Below are positions 1-8,699 of a stretch of DNA of 64,000 nucleotides, one piece after another. The stretch comes from Martelella mediterranea (GTDB taxonomy: Bacteria > Pseudomonadota > Alphaproteobacteria > Rhizobiales > Rhizobiaceae): the NCBI RefSeq assembly GCF_021021415.1, contig NZ_JAINWJ010000029.1, positions 38,767 to 102,766 on the forward strand, read 5' to 3'. Both the position numbers and the translations under genes were made by a program. The notes under the pieces are model-generated. The model was not told the origin of the DNA. It ran no database searches and saw nothing but the letters and a program-made list of their open reading frames with translations. Within the stretch, counting starts at the first letter, position 1. Every line of letters begins with the position of its first letter.

Positions 1-205
1 GGCCGTTGGAATAGCGGGTGCGGCCCTTACGCATCGATTGCGCGCAGATCTCGACAAGGTCCGGATCTGTGGGAATGTCCGGCTCGCCGATGGTCAGCAT
101 GATGATCGCCTCGCCTTGCGCATTGCGGTCGCGGGCGGCGTTGTGAACGGCCCATTTATCGCCGCCCAGATCCCTGAGCCTGCGGGTGATTGATGCGTAG
201 TGCAT
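1..205 (-). CDS. PLP-dependent class I aminotransferase, N-terminal part (runs off window)
   Basis: Reading the minus strand from the ATG at 205 gives about 68 residues starting MHYASITRRL, with GGDKWAVHNAARDRNAQGE and then MLTIGEPDIPT. These are typical of the N-terminus of fold-type I aminotransferases of the aspartate/alanine transaminase group, which pass amino groups between amino acids and 2-oxo acids using pyridoxal phosphate. The PLP lysine lies outside the window, so substrate cannot be inferred. The gene starts 16 bases beyond the stop of the TetR gene and shares its strand, so the two probably form an operon. Confidence 0.8.
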   Translation of the reverse strand, partial: MHYASITRRLRDLGGDKWAVHNAARDRNAQGEAIIMLTIGEPDIPTDPDLVEICAQSMRKGRTRYSNG

Positions 206-220
206 GTATTTTCCTTATTG

Positions 221-868
221 TCAGAGTGCGACAGCGCGCACCAGTGTCTGGTCGGGCAGGCGTAGAATGCCCTCGGCGGCGGCGAGCGCTATGCCCGGCA
301 GGCGCGCGGGATCGTAAAGCCCGTGCCCGAGAGAGCCTTCCAGCCAGAGGCCGTCGATCAGCCCGTTGAGTGCGATGGCATGGCGGTGGCACGCCGCCGG
401 ATCTGCGGGCAGCCCGTGCTGCACCAGAACCGGATGGACCAGTTCCTCCAGCAGATCGAGGAACTCGCGGTAGCTTTCCCGGTGGATATCGGCGTAGCGC
501 TGCCCGGAGCGGACACGCCCGATGAATGTCGCCCACAGCGAAACCTTGCGCGCGGAAAGGTTCGGTTGCCTGACATTGGCCGCGATGAAATGCGCCAACG
601 CCTGCGCCGGTCCTTCCGAGGCCGCATGGGCGGAGGCCGCCGCCGCCCCCGTCAGATTGTCCATCAGGTAGGCGTAGGCTTCATGGACCATTTCGTCCTT
701 GGACGCATAGTAGTGCCGGATCAGCCCCGGCGAAACGCCCGCGCGATCCGCGATTTTGCGCACGCTGGCGCCGCCCATGCCGTCTTCGGCCAGACAGTCC
801 AGCGTTGCCTCGAGGAGTGCGCTGCGCCGCGCATCCACGCCCAGACGTTGGTAGCTCCGCCTTGTCAC
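221..868 (-). CDS. TetR/AcrR family transcriptional regulator, BetI-like
   Basis: A 215-residue protein, the normal TetR length. Residues about 15-60 hold the helix-turn-helix (ASVRKIADRAGVSPGLIRHY), followed by a helical ligand-binding domain resembling the BetI C-terminal domain (LNGLIDGLWLEGSL). It should bind DNA as a dimer and respond to a small metabolite. It is divergent from the M20 amidohydrolase/ABC transporter operon, and the intergenic region contains a perfect inverted repeat (1038-1058), so local control is likely. The effector is unknown. Confidence 0.88.
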   Translation of the reverse strand: MTRRSYQRLGVDARRSALLEATLDCLAEDGMGGASVRKIADRAGVSPGLIRHYYASKDEMVHEAYAYLMDNLTGAAAASAHAASEGPAQALAHFIAANVRQPNLSARKVSLWATFIGRVRSGQRYADIHRESYREFLDLLEELVHPVLVQHGLPADPAACHRHAIALNGLIDGLWLEGSLGHGLYDPARLPGIALAAAEGILRLPDQTLVRAVAL

Positions 869-1037
869 CCTGATGTCCTCCTGCCTTTTGATGCCTCTGC
901 GACAGCTTTGGGGGCTTTCGTGGCGGCAACCAAGTCATTCTTTTATTCATTTTTCAGACCGAACCGCCCCGGGAAACAACGCGTCGGGAACCGGCTGGTC
1001 GCTAATTTGTTTCCGTTACTATACATTCGTACAACAT

Positions 1038-1058
1038 TGCGGTAAATAGCCTACCGCA
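1038..1058. promoter_or_regulatory. Perfect inverted repeat, candidate TetR operator
   Basis: TGCGGTA, a 7-base spacer, then TACCGCA: a perfect 7-bp inverted repeat in the divergent intergenic region, 66 bp before the M20 gene start and 170 bp before the TetR start. Position and symmetry fit an operator for the neighbouring TetR protein. No binding data are visible. Confidence 0.4.
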
Positions 1059-1124
1059 CCCGAACCTGAAATACCCAATGCCCCGTGTTGGAGAGGCGGT
1101 CTCCGCATGGGCGGAAGGATACAA

Positions 1125-2312
1125 ATGAACAAGATTTCGAATGACCCCGGACCCGAGATCGAAGCGCTCGTCCGAAAGGTCGAGGCGCGGATGATCGAGA
1201 TCCGGCGCGATATTCACGCGCACCCCGAGACAGGCTTCGAGACCGTACGCACCGCCGCTAGGGTCGCCGAGGAGTTGCGCGCCATCGGGCTCGAACCGAA
1301 GACCGAAGTCGGGCGTACCGGCGTCGTGGCCGAGATCAAGGGCGGCGCCCCGGGGCCATGCCTGATCCTGCGCGCGGATATGGATGCCCTGCCGATCCAG
1401 GAAAAGACCGGCCTGCCCTATGCCTCGACCGTGCCGGGCAAGATGCATGCCTGCGGCCATGACCTGCATACCTCCGCTCTTCTGGGGGCGGCCCATGCGT
1501 TGAAAAAACTGGCGCCGAAGCTGCGCGGCACTGTCCGTCTGGTGTTCCAGCCCGCCGAGGAAACGCTGGAGAGCGGGGCCGCCGCGATGCTGGCCGATGG
1601 CGCGGGCGAGGGGGCGGACATGGCCATCGCCTTCCATAACCGTCCCGAACTGGAGGCAGGCAAGGTGCGGCTGAACCGGGGCGCGGGCACCGCGTCCAGC
1701 GACGAGTTCAAGGTCACCATTCGCGGCAAATCCGGCCATGCCGCGCGGCCCCATGCCGCGATCGACCCGATCGTCGGCGCGGCCCATGTCATCGCCCAGC
1801 TTCAGACCATCATCTCGCGCGAGATGAACCCGGCGCAGTCGGCCGTTCTGACCATTGGCCATATTTTCGGCGGCGAGACGCAGAACATCATTCCGGACAG
1901 CTGCACATTCGAAGGCACCGCGCGTTGCCGCAGCGCCGAATCGCGCGATCGCGTGGAAGACTCCTTCCGCCGGATCTGCACCAATGCGGCCGCGGCCATG
2001 AATCTCGAAGCCGAGATCGACTATGTGCGCGGCGTGCCGGCCCTGATCAACGACGACGCCATGGTCGACCGCGCCGCCGCCGCCATCGAGGCCCAGTTTG
2101 GCGTGGCGCCGCTCGCGTCCGAGGAGCCGAGTTTCGGGGCCGAGGATTTCTCGCTTTTCAGCGAGCGCATGCCCTCGATCCAGATTCATGTCGGCGCGCA
2201 GACGCCCGGCCGCAACGACCGCGTCCATAACTCCGACTACCAGCCCAATGAAAGTTGCATCGCGGACAGCGCTATCGTGCTGACCCGCATGGCCACCGAA
2301 CTGCTCGCCTGA
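1125..2312 (+). CDS. M20 family amidohydrolase (aminoacylase/hippurate hydrolase type)
   Basis: A 395-residue metal-dependent amidohydrolase of the M20D/HipO/IAA-amino-acid hydrolase group, which cleaves N-acyl amino acids or related amides. Metal-site motifs are visible: ACGHDLHTSALLG near residue 105, PAEE near residue 140 and FHNRPE near residue 170. The dimerisation domain begins at KVTIRGKSGHAARPH. The ATG at 1125 is preferred over the one at 1107 because GGAAGG lies 7 bases before it. It heads a run with a polar amino-acid ABC transporter, suggesting that the transported compound is an N-acylated or amide-linked amino acid hydrolysed inside the cell. Confidence 0.9.
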   Translation: MNKISNDPGPEIEALVRKVEARMIEIRRDIHAHPETGFETVRTAARVAEELRAIGLEPKTEVGRTGVVAEIKGGAPGPCLILRADMDALPIQEKTGLPYASTVPGKMHACGHDLHTSALLGAAHALKKLAPKLRGTVRLVFQPAEETLESGAAAMLADGAGEGADMAIAFHNRPELEAGKVRLNRGAGTASSDEFKVTIRGKSGHAARPHAAIDPIVGAAHVIAQLQTIISREMNPAQSAVLTIGHIFGGETQNIIPDSCTFEGTARCRSAESRDRVEDSFRRICTNAAAAMNLEAEIDYVRGVPALINDDAMVDRAAAAIEAQFGVAPLASEEPSFGAEDFSLFSERMPSIQIHVGAQTPGRNDRVHNSDYQPNESCIADSAIVLTRMATELLA

Positions 2313-2351
2313 GCGGTTCCAAATTCAGAAAACCAACAGAGAGGACTATTG

Positions 2352-3206
2352 ATGTTCAAGATCACACGCGCCCTTGCCGGCGCCGCGCTTTCCGCCGCCC
2401 TTTTGGCCGCCTCCGGCGTCCAGGCCGACGTCACCGACCGGACCATCGTCATGGCCACCGAAGGCTCCTTCCCGCCCTCCAACATGACGCGCCCCAACGG
2501 CGAACTCTACGGGTTCGAGATCGACATGGTGAATGAGATCGCCAAGCGCCAGAACCTGAAGATCGAGCTGATCTCGCAGGCCTGGGACGGCATGATCCAG
2601 GGCCTCATCGACGGCAAGTACGACGCCATCGTCGACGGCGTCAGCATCACGCCAGCTCGCCAGGAAGTGGTCGACTTCACCCACAACTACACGCTTGGCG
2701 GCTCGACCTTTGTGGTCATGAGATCGTCCGGCATCGATTTGCCGATGGATGGCGAGTCCGCGCGCCTCGACAATCCCGAGAGCATCGGTCCCGCGATCGA
2801 CGCCGTTGCCGAGGTTCTCGCCGGCAAGACGGTCGGCGTGCAGCAGGCGACGATCCAGTCCAAGTTCCTTGAGGAATATCTCGAGGATCGCGGCGTCAAC
2901 GTGCGCACCTACCCGAACGGCCCCGATGTCTACCAGGACCTCAGCGTCGGACGCATCGATGCGGGCATCGCCTCGCTGACCAATGTCTCGGCCTTCCTCG
3001 AAAAGAATGCCGACAAGGCCGCCGCGACCGGCCCGGCCTTTGGCGGCGGGATAATGGGCAATGGTTCCGGTCTCGTTGTGCAGAAGGGCGACGCCGAGCT
3101 GCGCGACGCGCTCAATGCCGGGCTGGAAAGCATTGTGGCCGATGGCACGCTGGCCGATCTGTCGCGGAAGTGGTTCGGCCTGGTCGTGACCCCGCAACAA
3201 TACTGA
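2352..3206 (+). CDS. Polar amino-acid ABC transporter, periplasmic binding protein (family 3)
   Basis: About 284 residues with a Sec signal peptide (residues 1-25, ending SGVQA). The body is a family 3 solute-binding protein: TEGSFPPSNM, YGFEIDMVNEIAKR and DGKYDAIVDGVSITPARQEVVDFT are typical ligand-lobe segments of amino-acid binding proteins. GAGGAC precedes the ATG at 2352. It delivers ligand to the two permeases and ATPase directly downstream. The specific ligand is not evident; the M20 gene upstream suggests a modified amino acid. Confidence 0.92.
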   Translation: MFKITRALAGAALSAALLAASGVQADVTDRTIVMATEGSFPPSNMTRPNGELYGFEIDMVNEIAKRQNLKIELISQAWDGMIQGLIDGKYDAIVDGVSITPARQEVVDFTHNYTLGGSTFVVMRSSGIDLPMDGESARLDNPESIGPAIDAVAEVLAGKTVGVQQATIQSKFLEEYLEDRGVNVRTYPNGPDVYQDLSVGRIDAGIASLTNVSAFLEKNADKAAATGPAFGGGIMGNGSGLVVQKGDAELRDALNAGLESIVADGTLADLSRKWFGLVVTPQQY

Positions 3207-3213
3207 CGGGCGC

Positions 3214-3933
3214 ATGACTTCAAATCTGTATCTCCTGGGCTTCGGCCCCGAGGGATGGGGGCCGGTGCTCGTGCGCGCCGGTCTCATGACCCTCGCCGTT
3301 TCGATCGCGGCCTTCCTGCTGGGCACCGTTCTGGGAACGCTGACCGTCTGGGGACGGGTTTCGGGCAATATCTGGGCCCGCCGGCTCGCGGAAACCTATG
3401 TGGTAGTGCTGCGCGGCGTGCCCGACCTTCTGGTCATCTTCCTGTTCTACTTCGGCGGTCGCCAGGTGGTGGCCTTCTTCGGCACGGCGCTCGGTTTCGA
3501 AGGCCCGTTCGACATCAGCGGCTTCGTCGCCGGCATGCTGGCGATCGGCCTGATCTCGGGCGCCGCCCAGTCCGAGGTGCTGCGCGGAGCCTACCAGGCC
3601 GTGCCGACCGGCACGCTTGAGGCCGGCCGCGTGGTGGGCATGACGCGCTGGCAGCTTTTCCGCCGCATAACCGCGCCGCAGGCAATGGTGACCGCGATCC
3701 CGGGCATGGGCAACCAGTGGCAATCCGTGATCAAGGAAAGCGCGCTGGTCTCGGTCACCGGTCTGGTTGAAACCATGCGTCAGGTCTCGATCGCCGCCGG
3801 CACCACGCAGGAACCTTTCCTTTTCTACGCCGCGGCAGCCGTCATCTATCTGGTGATCACCACCATGTCCGACCAGGTCTTCCGCCTGCTCGAACGGCGC
3901 ACGATGGCGGGTTATTCCGGAGAGGCACGCTGA
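3214..3933 (+). CDS. Polar amino-acid ABC transporter permease (HisQ type)
   Basis: A 239-residue inner-membrane protein with about five hydrophobic segments and the EAA loop (EAGRVVGMTRWQLFRRI) that docks with the ATPase. It belongs to the HisM/HisQ/ArtQ permease family and pairs with the next gene, whose ATG overlaps this stop codon. It starts 8 bases after the binding-protein gene, so the cassette is one transcription unit. Confidence 0.9.
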   Translation: MTSNLYLLGFGPEGWGPVLVRAGLMTLAVSIAAFLLGTVLGTLTVWGRVSGNIWARRLAETYVVVLRGVPDLLVIFLFYFGGRQVVAFFGTALGFEGPFDISGFVAGMLAIGLISGAAQSEVLRGAYQAVPTGTLEAGRVVGMTRWQLFRRITAPQAMVTAIPGMGNQWQSVIKESALVSVTGLVETMRQVSIAAGTTQEPFLFYAAAAVIYLVITTMSDQVFRLLERRTMAGYSGEAR

Positions 3934-4619
3934 TGGATTTTTCCTATTTCGTTTCCCTCTTCAAGGCGCTCCTCTCCGGCCTGCCGCTAACGCTGAATCT
4001 CGCATTCTTCGCTCTGTTGGGCGGCTTTATTATCGGTCTGCTGCTGAACCTTGCGCGCACCACGCGGGTCGGCAACGCCGTCGCCGGGTTCTACGTTTAC
4101 ATCTTTCGCGGCACGCCGTTGCTGGTGCAGCTGTTCATGATCTATTTCGGCCTGCCGCAATTGGAGTTCATCCGGTCCAGCTTTCTGTGGCCGCTGCTGC
4201 GCGAACCCTATTGGTGCGGCCTGATTGCGCTGATGCTAAACGACGCCGCCTACACGTCCGAGATCCTGCGCGGCGGACTGCGCGCCGTCCCGAAGGGGAC
4301 GCAGGAAGCCGCACGCGTCAGCGGCATGTCGGGCCTTCAGGTCCTGCGCCGCGTGACCCTGCCGATTGCGTTCCGGCAGGCCTTGCCGGCCTATTCCAAC
4401 GAGATCATCTCGATGCTGAAATCCACGGCGCTCGTCAGCATGATCAGCCTGATGGACATCACCGGCATCGCCCGCGAGGCCGTGGCGGAGACCTGGCACG
4501 CGGTCGAGATCTTCATGTGCGCCGGTCTGATCTACCTGGCGATGTCGCTGATTATCACCCGCGCGACATCCCTTGTCGAACGCACCCTTTCTCCCTGGCA
4601 ATTCGGAGCAAGACAATGA
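3933..4619 (+). CDS. Polar amino-acid ABC transporter permease (HisM type)
   Basis: A 228-residue inner-membrane permease with the EAA loop EAARVSGMSGLQVLRRVTLP near residue 130 and the RGTPLLVQLFMIYFGLP segment common in HisM/GlnP permeases. The start overlaps the previous stop by one base, and the end overlaps the ATPase start, so translation is coupled. It forms a heterodimeric membrane channel with the preceding gene product. Confidence 0.9.
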   Translation: MDFSYFVSLFKALLSGLPLTLNLAFFALLGGFIIGLLLNLARTTRVGNAVAGFYVYIFRGTPLLVQLFMIYFGLPQLEFIRSSFLWPLLREPYWCGLIALMLNDAAYTSEILRGGLRAVPKGTQEAARVSGMSGLQVLRRVTLPIAFRQALPAYSNEIISMLKSTALVSMISLMDITGIAREAVAETWHAVEIFMCAGLIYLAMSLIITRATSLVERTLSPWQFGARQ

Positions 4620-5389
4620 CTTCCAATCTTTCCGCAGTCTCCGTCAAGGGCCTGCACAAGAGCTTCGGCGAGAACGAGGTGCTTCGCGGCATCGATCTGA
4701 CGGCGCATGATGGCGACGTTATCTCGCTGATCGGCGCCAGCGGCTCCGGCAAGAGCACGCTTCTGCGCTGCATTCCCATGCTCGAAATCCCGGACAACGG
4801 CTATATTTCTGTCGGCGACGCGTCTCTGTCACCCAACGGTGGCGGGCTGACCCGATCCGAGATGCGCACCGTGCGCGCCATGCGCCGCGACCTCGGCTTC
4901 GTGTTCCAGGACTTCAACCTGTGGCCGCATCGCACCGTGTTGCAAAATGTGATCGAGGCGCCGCTGATCGTGCAGCGTCGCAACAAGGCCGAATGCCGGG
5001 AGGAGGCGCTGGCGCTCCTCGAAAAGGTGGGCCTGCCTGAAAAGGCGGATGCCTGGCCGAACGAACTCTCCGGCGGGCAGCAGCAGCGCGTCGCCATCGC
5101 CCGCGCGCTGGCGCAAAAGCCCCGCGCGCTGCTTTTCGACGAGCCGACCTCGGCGCTTGACCCGGAACTGGTGGGCGAGGTGCTCAAAGTCATGCGCGAC
5201 CTCGCCGACGAGGGCCGCACCATGATCATCGTCACCCATGAAATGGGCTTTGCCCGCGAGGTCTCGACCCGCACGGTCTTCCTGCACCAGGGGATTATCG
5301 AAGAGGACGGCACGCCCGACGAGGTCTTCGGCAATACCCAATCGGAACGCTGCACCGCCTTCCTCAGCGGCTATTTCGATCGCGCATGA
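4616..5389 (+). CDS. Polar amino-acid ABC transporter ATP-binding protein
   Basis: The start at 4616 gives 257 residues and overlaps the permease stop (ATGA). Walker A GASGSGKST, Q-loop FVFQDFNLW, signature LSGGQQQRVAIARAL, Walker B LLFDEPTSALD and the switch histidine VTHEMGFA are all present. This is the HisP/GlnQ type that powers uptake through the two permeases upstream. It is the last gene of the M20-transporter operon, and the next gene points the other way. Confidence 0.93.
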   Translation: MTSNLSAVSVKGLHKSFGENEVLRGIDLTAHDGDVISLIGASGSGKSTLLRCIPMLEIPDNGYISVGDASLSPNGGGLTRSEMRTVRAMRRDLGFVFQDFNLWPHRTVLQNVIEAPLIVQRRNKAECREEALALLEKVGLPEKADAWPNELSGGQQQRVAIARALAQKPRALLFDEPTSALDPELVGEVLKVMRDLADEGRTMIIVTHEMGFAREVSTRTVFLHQGIIEEDGTPDEVFGNTQSERCTAFLSGYFDRA

Positions 5390-5471
5390 CAAACCGGTTT
5401 GGGGTTTGCTATTTTCGATCAGGGCGTTCTTAAAGGGTTTCTCCGCCAGGTGGTCGCTCGGCGTGAATAGG

Positions 5472-6371
5472 CTACGCCGTCGGCATTTCGAACCTGTTGC
5501 GAAGCCGGAACAACTCGGCCGTGAAGCCGCGGACGAGGGTGGACTTCTGGATGTCGGCGGGAAAGAGAAGGTAGACGCGGAACATCACGTCGGGCGTGAA
5601 GGGGCGGAGCGCGACGGTTCTGCTTTCCGCTTCGCCGATGACCAGCGGGTTCACCAGTCCCACGGCGTCGCCCTCCTGCGCCAGTGCGCAGATGGTGGCG
5701 GCGTTCGGGGTCTCGATCACATATTTGGGCTCGTGCCCGGCATTCTTCATCGTCTCGTCAAAGCGCTGCCGCGCCCGGTCCTCGGGGCTGAGGCCGATCA
5801 GTGGCCATTCCGCGATCAGATCGGGGGTGATCGACTTGTGAAGGGTCAGCGGATGGGATTTCGGCATGGCGATGAGGCCCGGAAAGCTGCCGAATAACTG
5901 GCTGTCGATGCCCGAGCGGTCGATTTCGTCGGCTGCGAGCCCCAGATCATACTGCCCGTCGGTGATGCCGTTGCGGATCGCCGACGACCAGGTGATGTGG
6001 AAGGTGATCCTGACGCCCGGATTCTGTTTCCGGAAGGCGCGGATGGCGGCGGGCGCCAGAATAGCCCCGGCCGCCGCCAGCGAGGCGATCTTCAGCGTGC
6101 CGGCCCCGTAGTCGCGGATGCTGGCCGCCGTTGCCTGTAGCCGGTCCAGCCCCTTGAAGCTGACCTCGACCTCCCGGAAGAACAGCGTTCCTTCGGGCGT
6201 CGCGATCAGCCGACCGCGCACCCGATCGAACAGCGGAAACCGCACCGCCGCTTCCAGCTCGGCGATCAGACGCGAGACGGCCGGCTGGGTGACGCCCATC
6301 AGCTCGGCGGCCCGGACGGTCGAGCCCGAGATCATGACGGCGTTGAAGGCTTCGAGCTGGCGAAAATTCAT
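5472..6371 (-). CDS. LysR-type transcriptional regulator
   Basis: 299 residues. The N-terminal winged HTH is clear (FNAVMISGSTVRAAELMGVTQPAVSRLIAELE, split by its turn), and residues about 95-290 form a periplasmic-binding-protein-like co-inducer domain. It is divergent from the metC-like/aapJQMP operon with 93 bases between the starts. A short palindrome (6388-6399) lies in that gap, which fits the usual LysR layout of regulating the divergent operon and itself. The inducer is probably an amino acid, by context only. Confidence 0.9.
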   Translation of the reverse strand: MNFRQLEAFNAVMISGSTVRAAELMGVTQPAVSRLIAELEAAVRFPLFDRVRGRLIATPEGTLFFREVEVSFKGLDRLQATAASIRDYGAGTLKIASLAAAGAILAPAAIRAFRKQNPGVRITFHITWSSAIRNGITDGQYDLGLAADEIDRSGIDSQLFGSFPGLIAMPKSHPLTLHKSITPDLIAEWPLIGLSPEDRARQRFDETMKNAGHEPKYVIETPNAATICALAQEGDAVGLVNPLVIGEAESRTVALRPFTPDVMFRVYLLFPADIQKSTLVRGFTAELFRLRNRFEMPTA

Positions 6372-6387
6372 GCCTATAAGGTTTCCG

Positions 6388-6399
6388 CATAGAACTATG
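6388..6399. promoter_or_regulatory. Short palindrome, candidate LysR binding site
   Basis: CATAG-AA-CTATG is a perfect dyad in the LysR/metC-like divergent promoter region, 17-28 bases upstream of the LysR start. LysR proteins usually bind interrupted dyads in such gaps. It is short, so chance occurrence is possible. Confidence 0.35.
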
Positions 6400-6464
6400 T
6401 GTCCTGATCAGTATTCCTGCTGCCAACAAAAGGCAATGATGGCGTCGTTATTTCAGGAGTTCAC

Positions 6465-7646
6465 ATGCGCGACGCAACCAAGAGCGTTCACCACCCGAAG
6501 ATCAGCGAAGAGGGCTATGCCGCTCTCGGCGTTCCGACCCACCGGGCTTCGACCATCGTCTTTCCGGACGCGGAAGCCTATGCCACTCGTTCGCAACGGG
6601 ATCTCGACAGCTATTCCTACGGCCTGCACGGCACGCCGACGCAGCGCGTGCTGGAGGCGCAGCTTACAGCACTCGAAAACGGGTTGAAGACGGTCATCCT
6701 ACCCTCCGGCCAGGCCGCGATCGCGGTCGTGATGCTCTCGTGCCTGAAGCCCGGCGACCATGTTCTGGTGGCCGACAACGCCTATCCCCCGGTCATCGGT
6801 CTCTGCCGCAATTTCCTGGAGCCGCGTGGCATCGAATGGTCCGTGTTCGAGCCGGGTATTGGCGCCGGAATCGAAGGCGATGTGCGCGACAACACAAGGC
6901 TGATCTGGATGGAATCGCCCGGTTCCACAACCATGGAAATCGAGGATGTGCCGGCCATCACCGCGATTGCGAAACGGCGCGGCATCCTGACCGGCATCGA
7001 TAATACCTGGGCGACGCCGCTTCTGTTCAAGCCGCTCGACCATGGCGTCGACTTCTCGATGCAGGCCCTGACCAAATATCCGGGCGGTCACTCCGACCTG
7101 CTGATGGGCTCGGTCAGCGTCAACGATCTGGACCTGCGCAAGGCCTTGCGCGACACCATGCGCATGCTGGGCTTCGGCGTTTCGCCGGATGCCGTGCAAC
7201 TGGTGCTGCGCGGACTGGAAACCATGGCCGTGCGTCTCGCCCATGTCGGGCGTGTGGCCGGCGAAATCGCGGCGGAGCTGGAAAGCCGCGATGTCGGGCC
7301 GGTTCTGTTTCCCGCGCTCGCCTCCAGTCCCGGACATGCCATCTGGAAGCGCGATTTTACCGGCGCCAGCGGCCTGTTTTCGGTCGTCCTGCCGGTCGAG
7401 CATGAAGCGCGCCTCGATGCCGCGCTCAATGGTCTGCGCTATTTCGCGATCGGCGCCTCGTGGGGCGGCACCCGCAGCCTGATTGCGCCGATGAGCGTCA
7501 AGACATCGCGGCAGATGCCGCATCCCCACAAGGACCGCATCATTCTGCGCGTCAATATCGGCGTGGAAGACCCCTCCGATCTCAGGGAAGACCTCGACGG
7601 CTTCTTCACTGCGCTCGGTGGCTCACAAGTCACATGCAGCATATAA
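6465..7646 (+). CDS. metC: Cystathionine beta-lyase / trans-sulfuration PLP enzyme
   Basis: 393 residues of the Cys/Met metabolism PLP family. SYSYGLHGTPTQRVLEAQLT near the N-terminus, ILPSGQAAIA, DNTWATP and the PLP-lysine motif ALTKYPGGHSD near residue 205 are all in place. Members split cystathionine to homocysteine, pyruvate and ammonia, and many also attack cystine and other cysteine conjugates. It is the first gene of a run with a broad amino-acid transporter (AapJQMP), 22 bases apart, and diverges from LysR. This context suggests catabolism of an imported sulfur amino acid rather than methionine biosynthesis. The exact reaction is an inference. Confidence 0.85.
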   Translation: MRDATKSVHHPKISEEGYAALGVPTHRASTIVFPDAEAYATRSQRDLDSYSYGLHGTPTQRVLEAQLTALENGLKTVILPSGQAAIAVVMLSCLKPGDHVLVADNAYPPVIGLCRNFLEPRGIEWSVFEPGIGAGIEGDVRDNTRLIWMESPGSTTMEIEDVPAITAIAKRRGILTGIDNTWATPLLFKPLDHGVDFSMQALTKYPGGHSDLLMGSVSVNDLDLRKALRDTMRMLGFGVSPDAVQLVLRGLETMAVRLAHVGRVAGEIAAELESRDVGPVLFPALASSPGHAIWKRDFTGASGLFSVVLPVEHEARLDAALNGLRYFAIGASWGGTRSLIAPMSVKTSRQMPHPHKDRIILRVNIGVEDPSDLREDLDGFFTALGGSQVTCSI

Positions 7647-7668
7647 AATCCAACAAGGAGACGGGAAC

Positions 7669-8691
7669 ATGACCTGCAAGACCACATTGACCGCAATGGC
7701 GATGATCGCCGCGCTAACTGCGCCGGCATTGGCGCAATCGACATCGACGCTTGACACCGTGAAGGAGCGGGGGCGGCTGATCTGCGGCTCCAGCCAGGGC
7801 ACGCCCGGTTTCGGCGCGCCGGATGACAATGGCTACTGGCGCGGCCTCGACGTGGAAACCTGCCGGGCCGTCGCCGTGGCTGTGCTTGACGACAAGGATG
7901 CGGTCGATTTCGTGCCGCTTTCGGGCCAGCAGCGCATTCCGGCCCTTCAGACCGGCGAGATCGACATGCTGCCGCGCACGCTTACCTGGACGCTGCAGCG
8001 CGATGCCAATGGCATCAATTTCACGTCGCCGAACTATTACGAATTCACCGGCTTCATGATGCCGAAATCGCTCGGCATCACCAGCGTCGAGGACATGGCG
8101 GGCGCGTCCGTCTGCGTGCAGACCGGCTCGACCACCGAGGTTGTCGTCAACGACGTCTCGACCAAGAACGATCTCGATCTTCAGCCCGTCGTCTTCGACA
8201 ACACCACCGCCGGCCGTCAGGCCTTCTTCTCCGGCCGCTGCGATGCGCTGATCACCGATGCCGGGGCGCTCGCCTCCGTGCGCGCGACGATGGCCGACAA
8301 TCCGGACGACTACGTCATCTTCCCGGCAACGCCCTATATGGATGCGCTGACGCCTGCGGTCCGCCATGGCGACGACCAGTGGCTCGATATCGTGACATGG
8401 TCGATCCAGGCGATGATCGCCGCCGAGGCATTCGGGCTTACCAGCGAGAATATCGACGACTATCTCGACAGCGACGATCCGCGCATCCGCCGGTTTCTGG
8501 GCACGGATCCGGGCAATGGCGCGGCCCTCGGTCTCAGCGATGACTTCGCCTACCGGATCGTGAAATCCGTTGGTAATTACGCCGAGGTCTATGATCGCAA
8601 TGTCGGCATGGACAGCCCGCTGAAGCTGGAGCGCGGTTACAATGCGCTGTTCAACGACGGCGGGCTGATGTTCCCGCTGGCCTTTCAGTAA
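7669..8691 (+). CDS. aapJ: General L-amino-acid ABC transporter, periplasmic binding protein
   Basis: The ATG at 7669, preceded by AAGGAGACGG, gives about 340 residues with a signal peptide ending APALAQ. The long family 3 binding protein of the AapJ/BztA group is recognisable from LDTVKERGRLICGSSQGTPGF, VDFVPLSGQQRIPALQTGE and DMLPRTLTWTLQRD. AapJ proteins bind a wide range of L-amino acids in the periplasm. It is followed at once by the AapQ, AapM and AapP homologues. Confidence 0.92.
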   Translation: MTCKTTLTAMAMIAALTAPALAQSTSTLDTVKERGRLICGSSQGTPGFGAPDDNGYWRGLDVETCRAVAVAVLDDKDAVDFVPLSGQQRIPALQTGEIDMLPRTLTWTLQRDANGINFTSPNYYEFTGFMMPKSLGITSVEDMAGASVCVQTGSTTEVVVNDVSTKNDLDLQPVVFDNTTAGRQAFFSGRCDALITDAGALASVRATMADNPDDYVIFPATPYMDALTPAVRHGDDQWLDIVTWSIQAMIAAEAFGLTSENIDDYLDSDDPRIRRFLGTDPGNGAALGLSDDFAYRIVKSVGNYAEVYDRNVGMDSPLKLERGYNALFNDGGLMFPLAFQ

Positions 8692-8699
8692 AGCCGGTT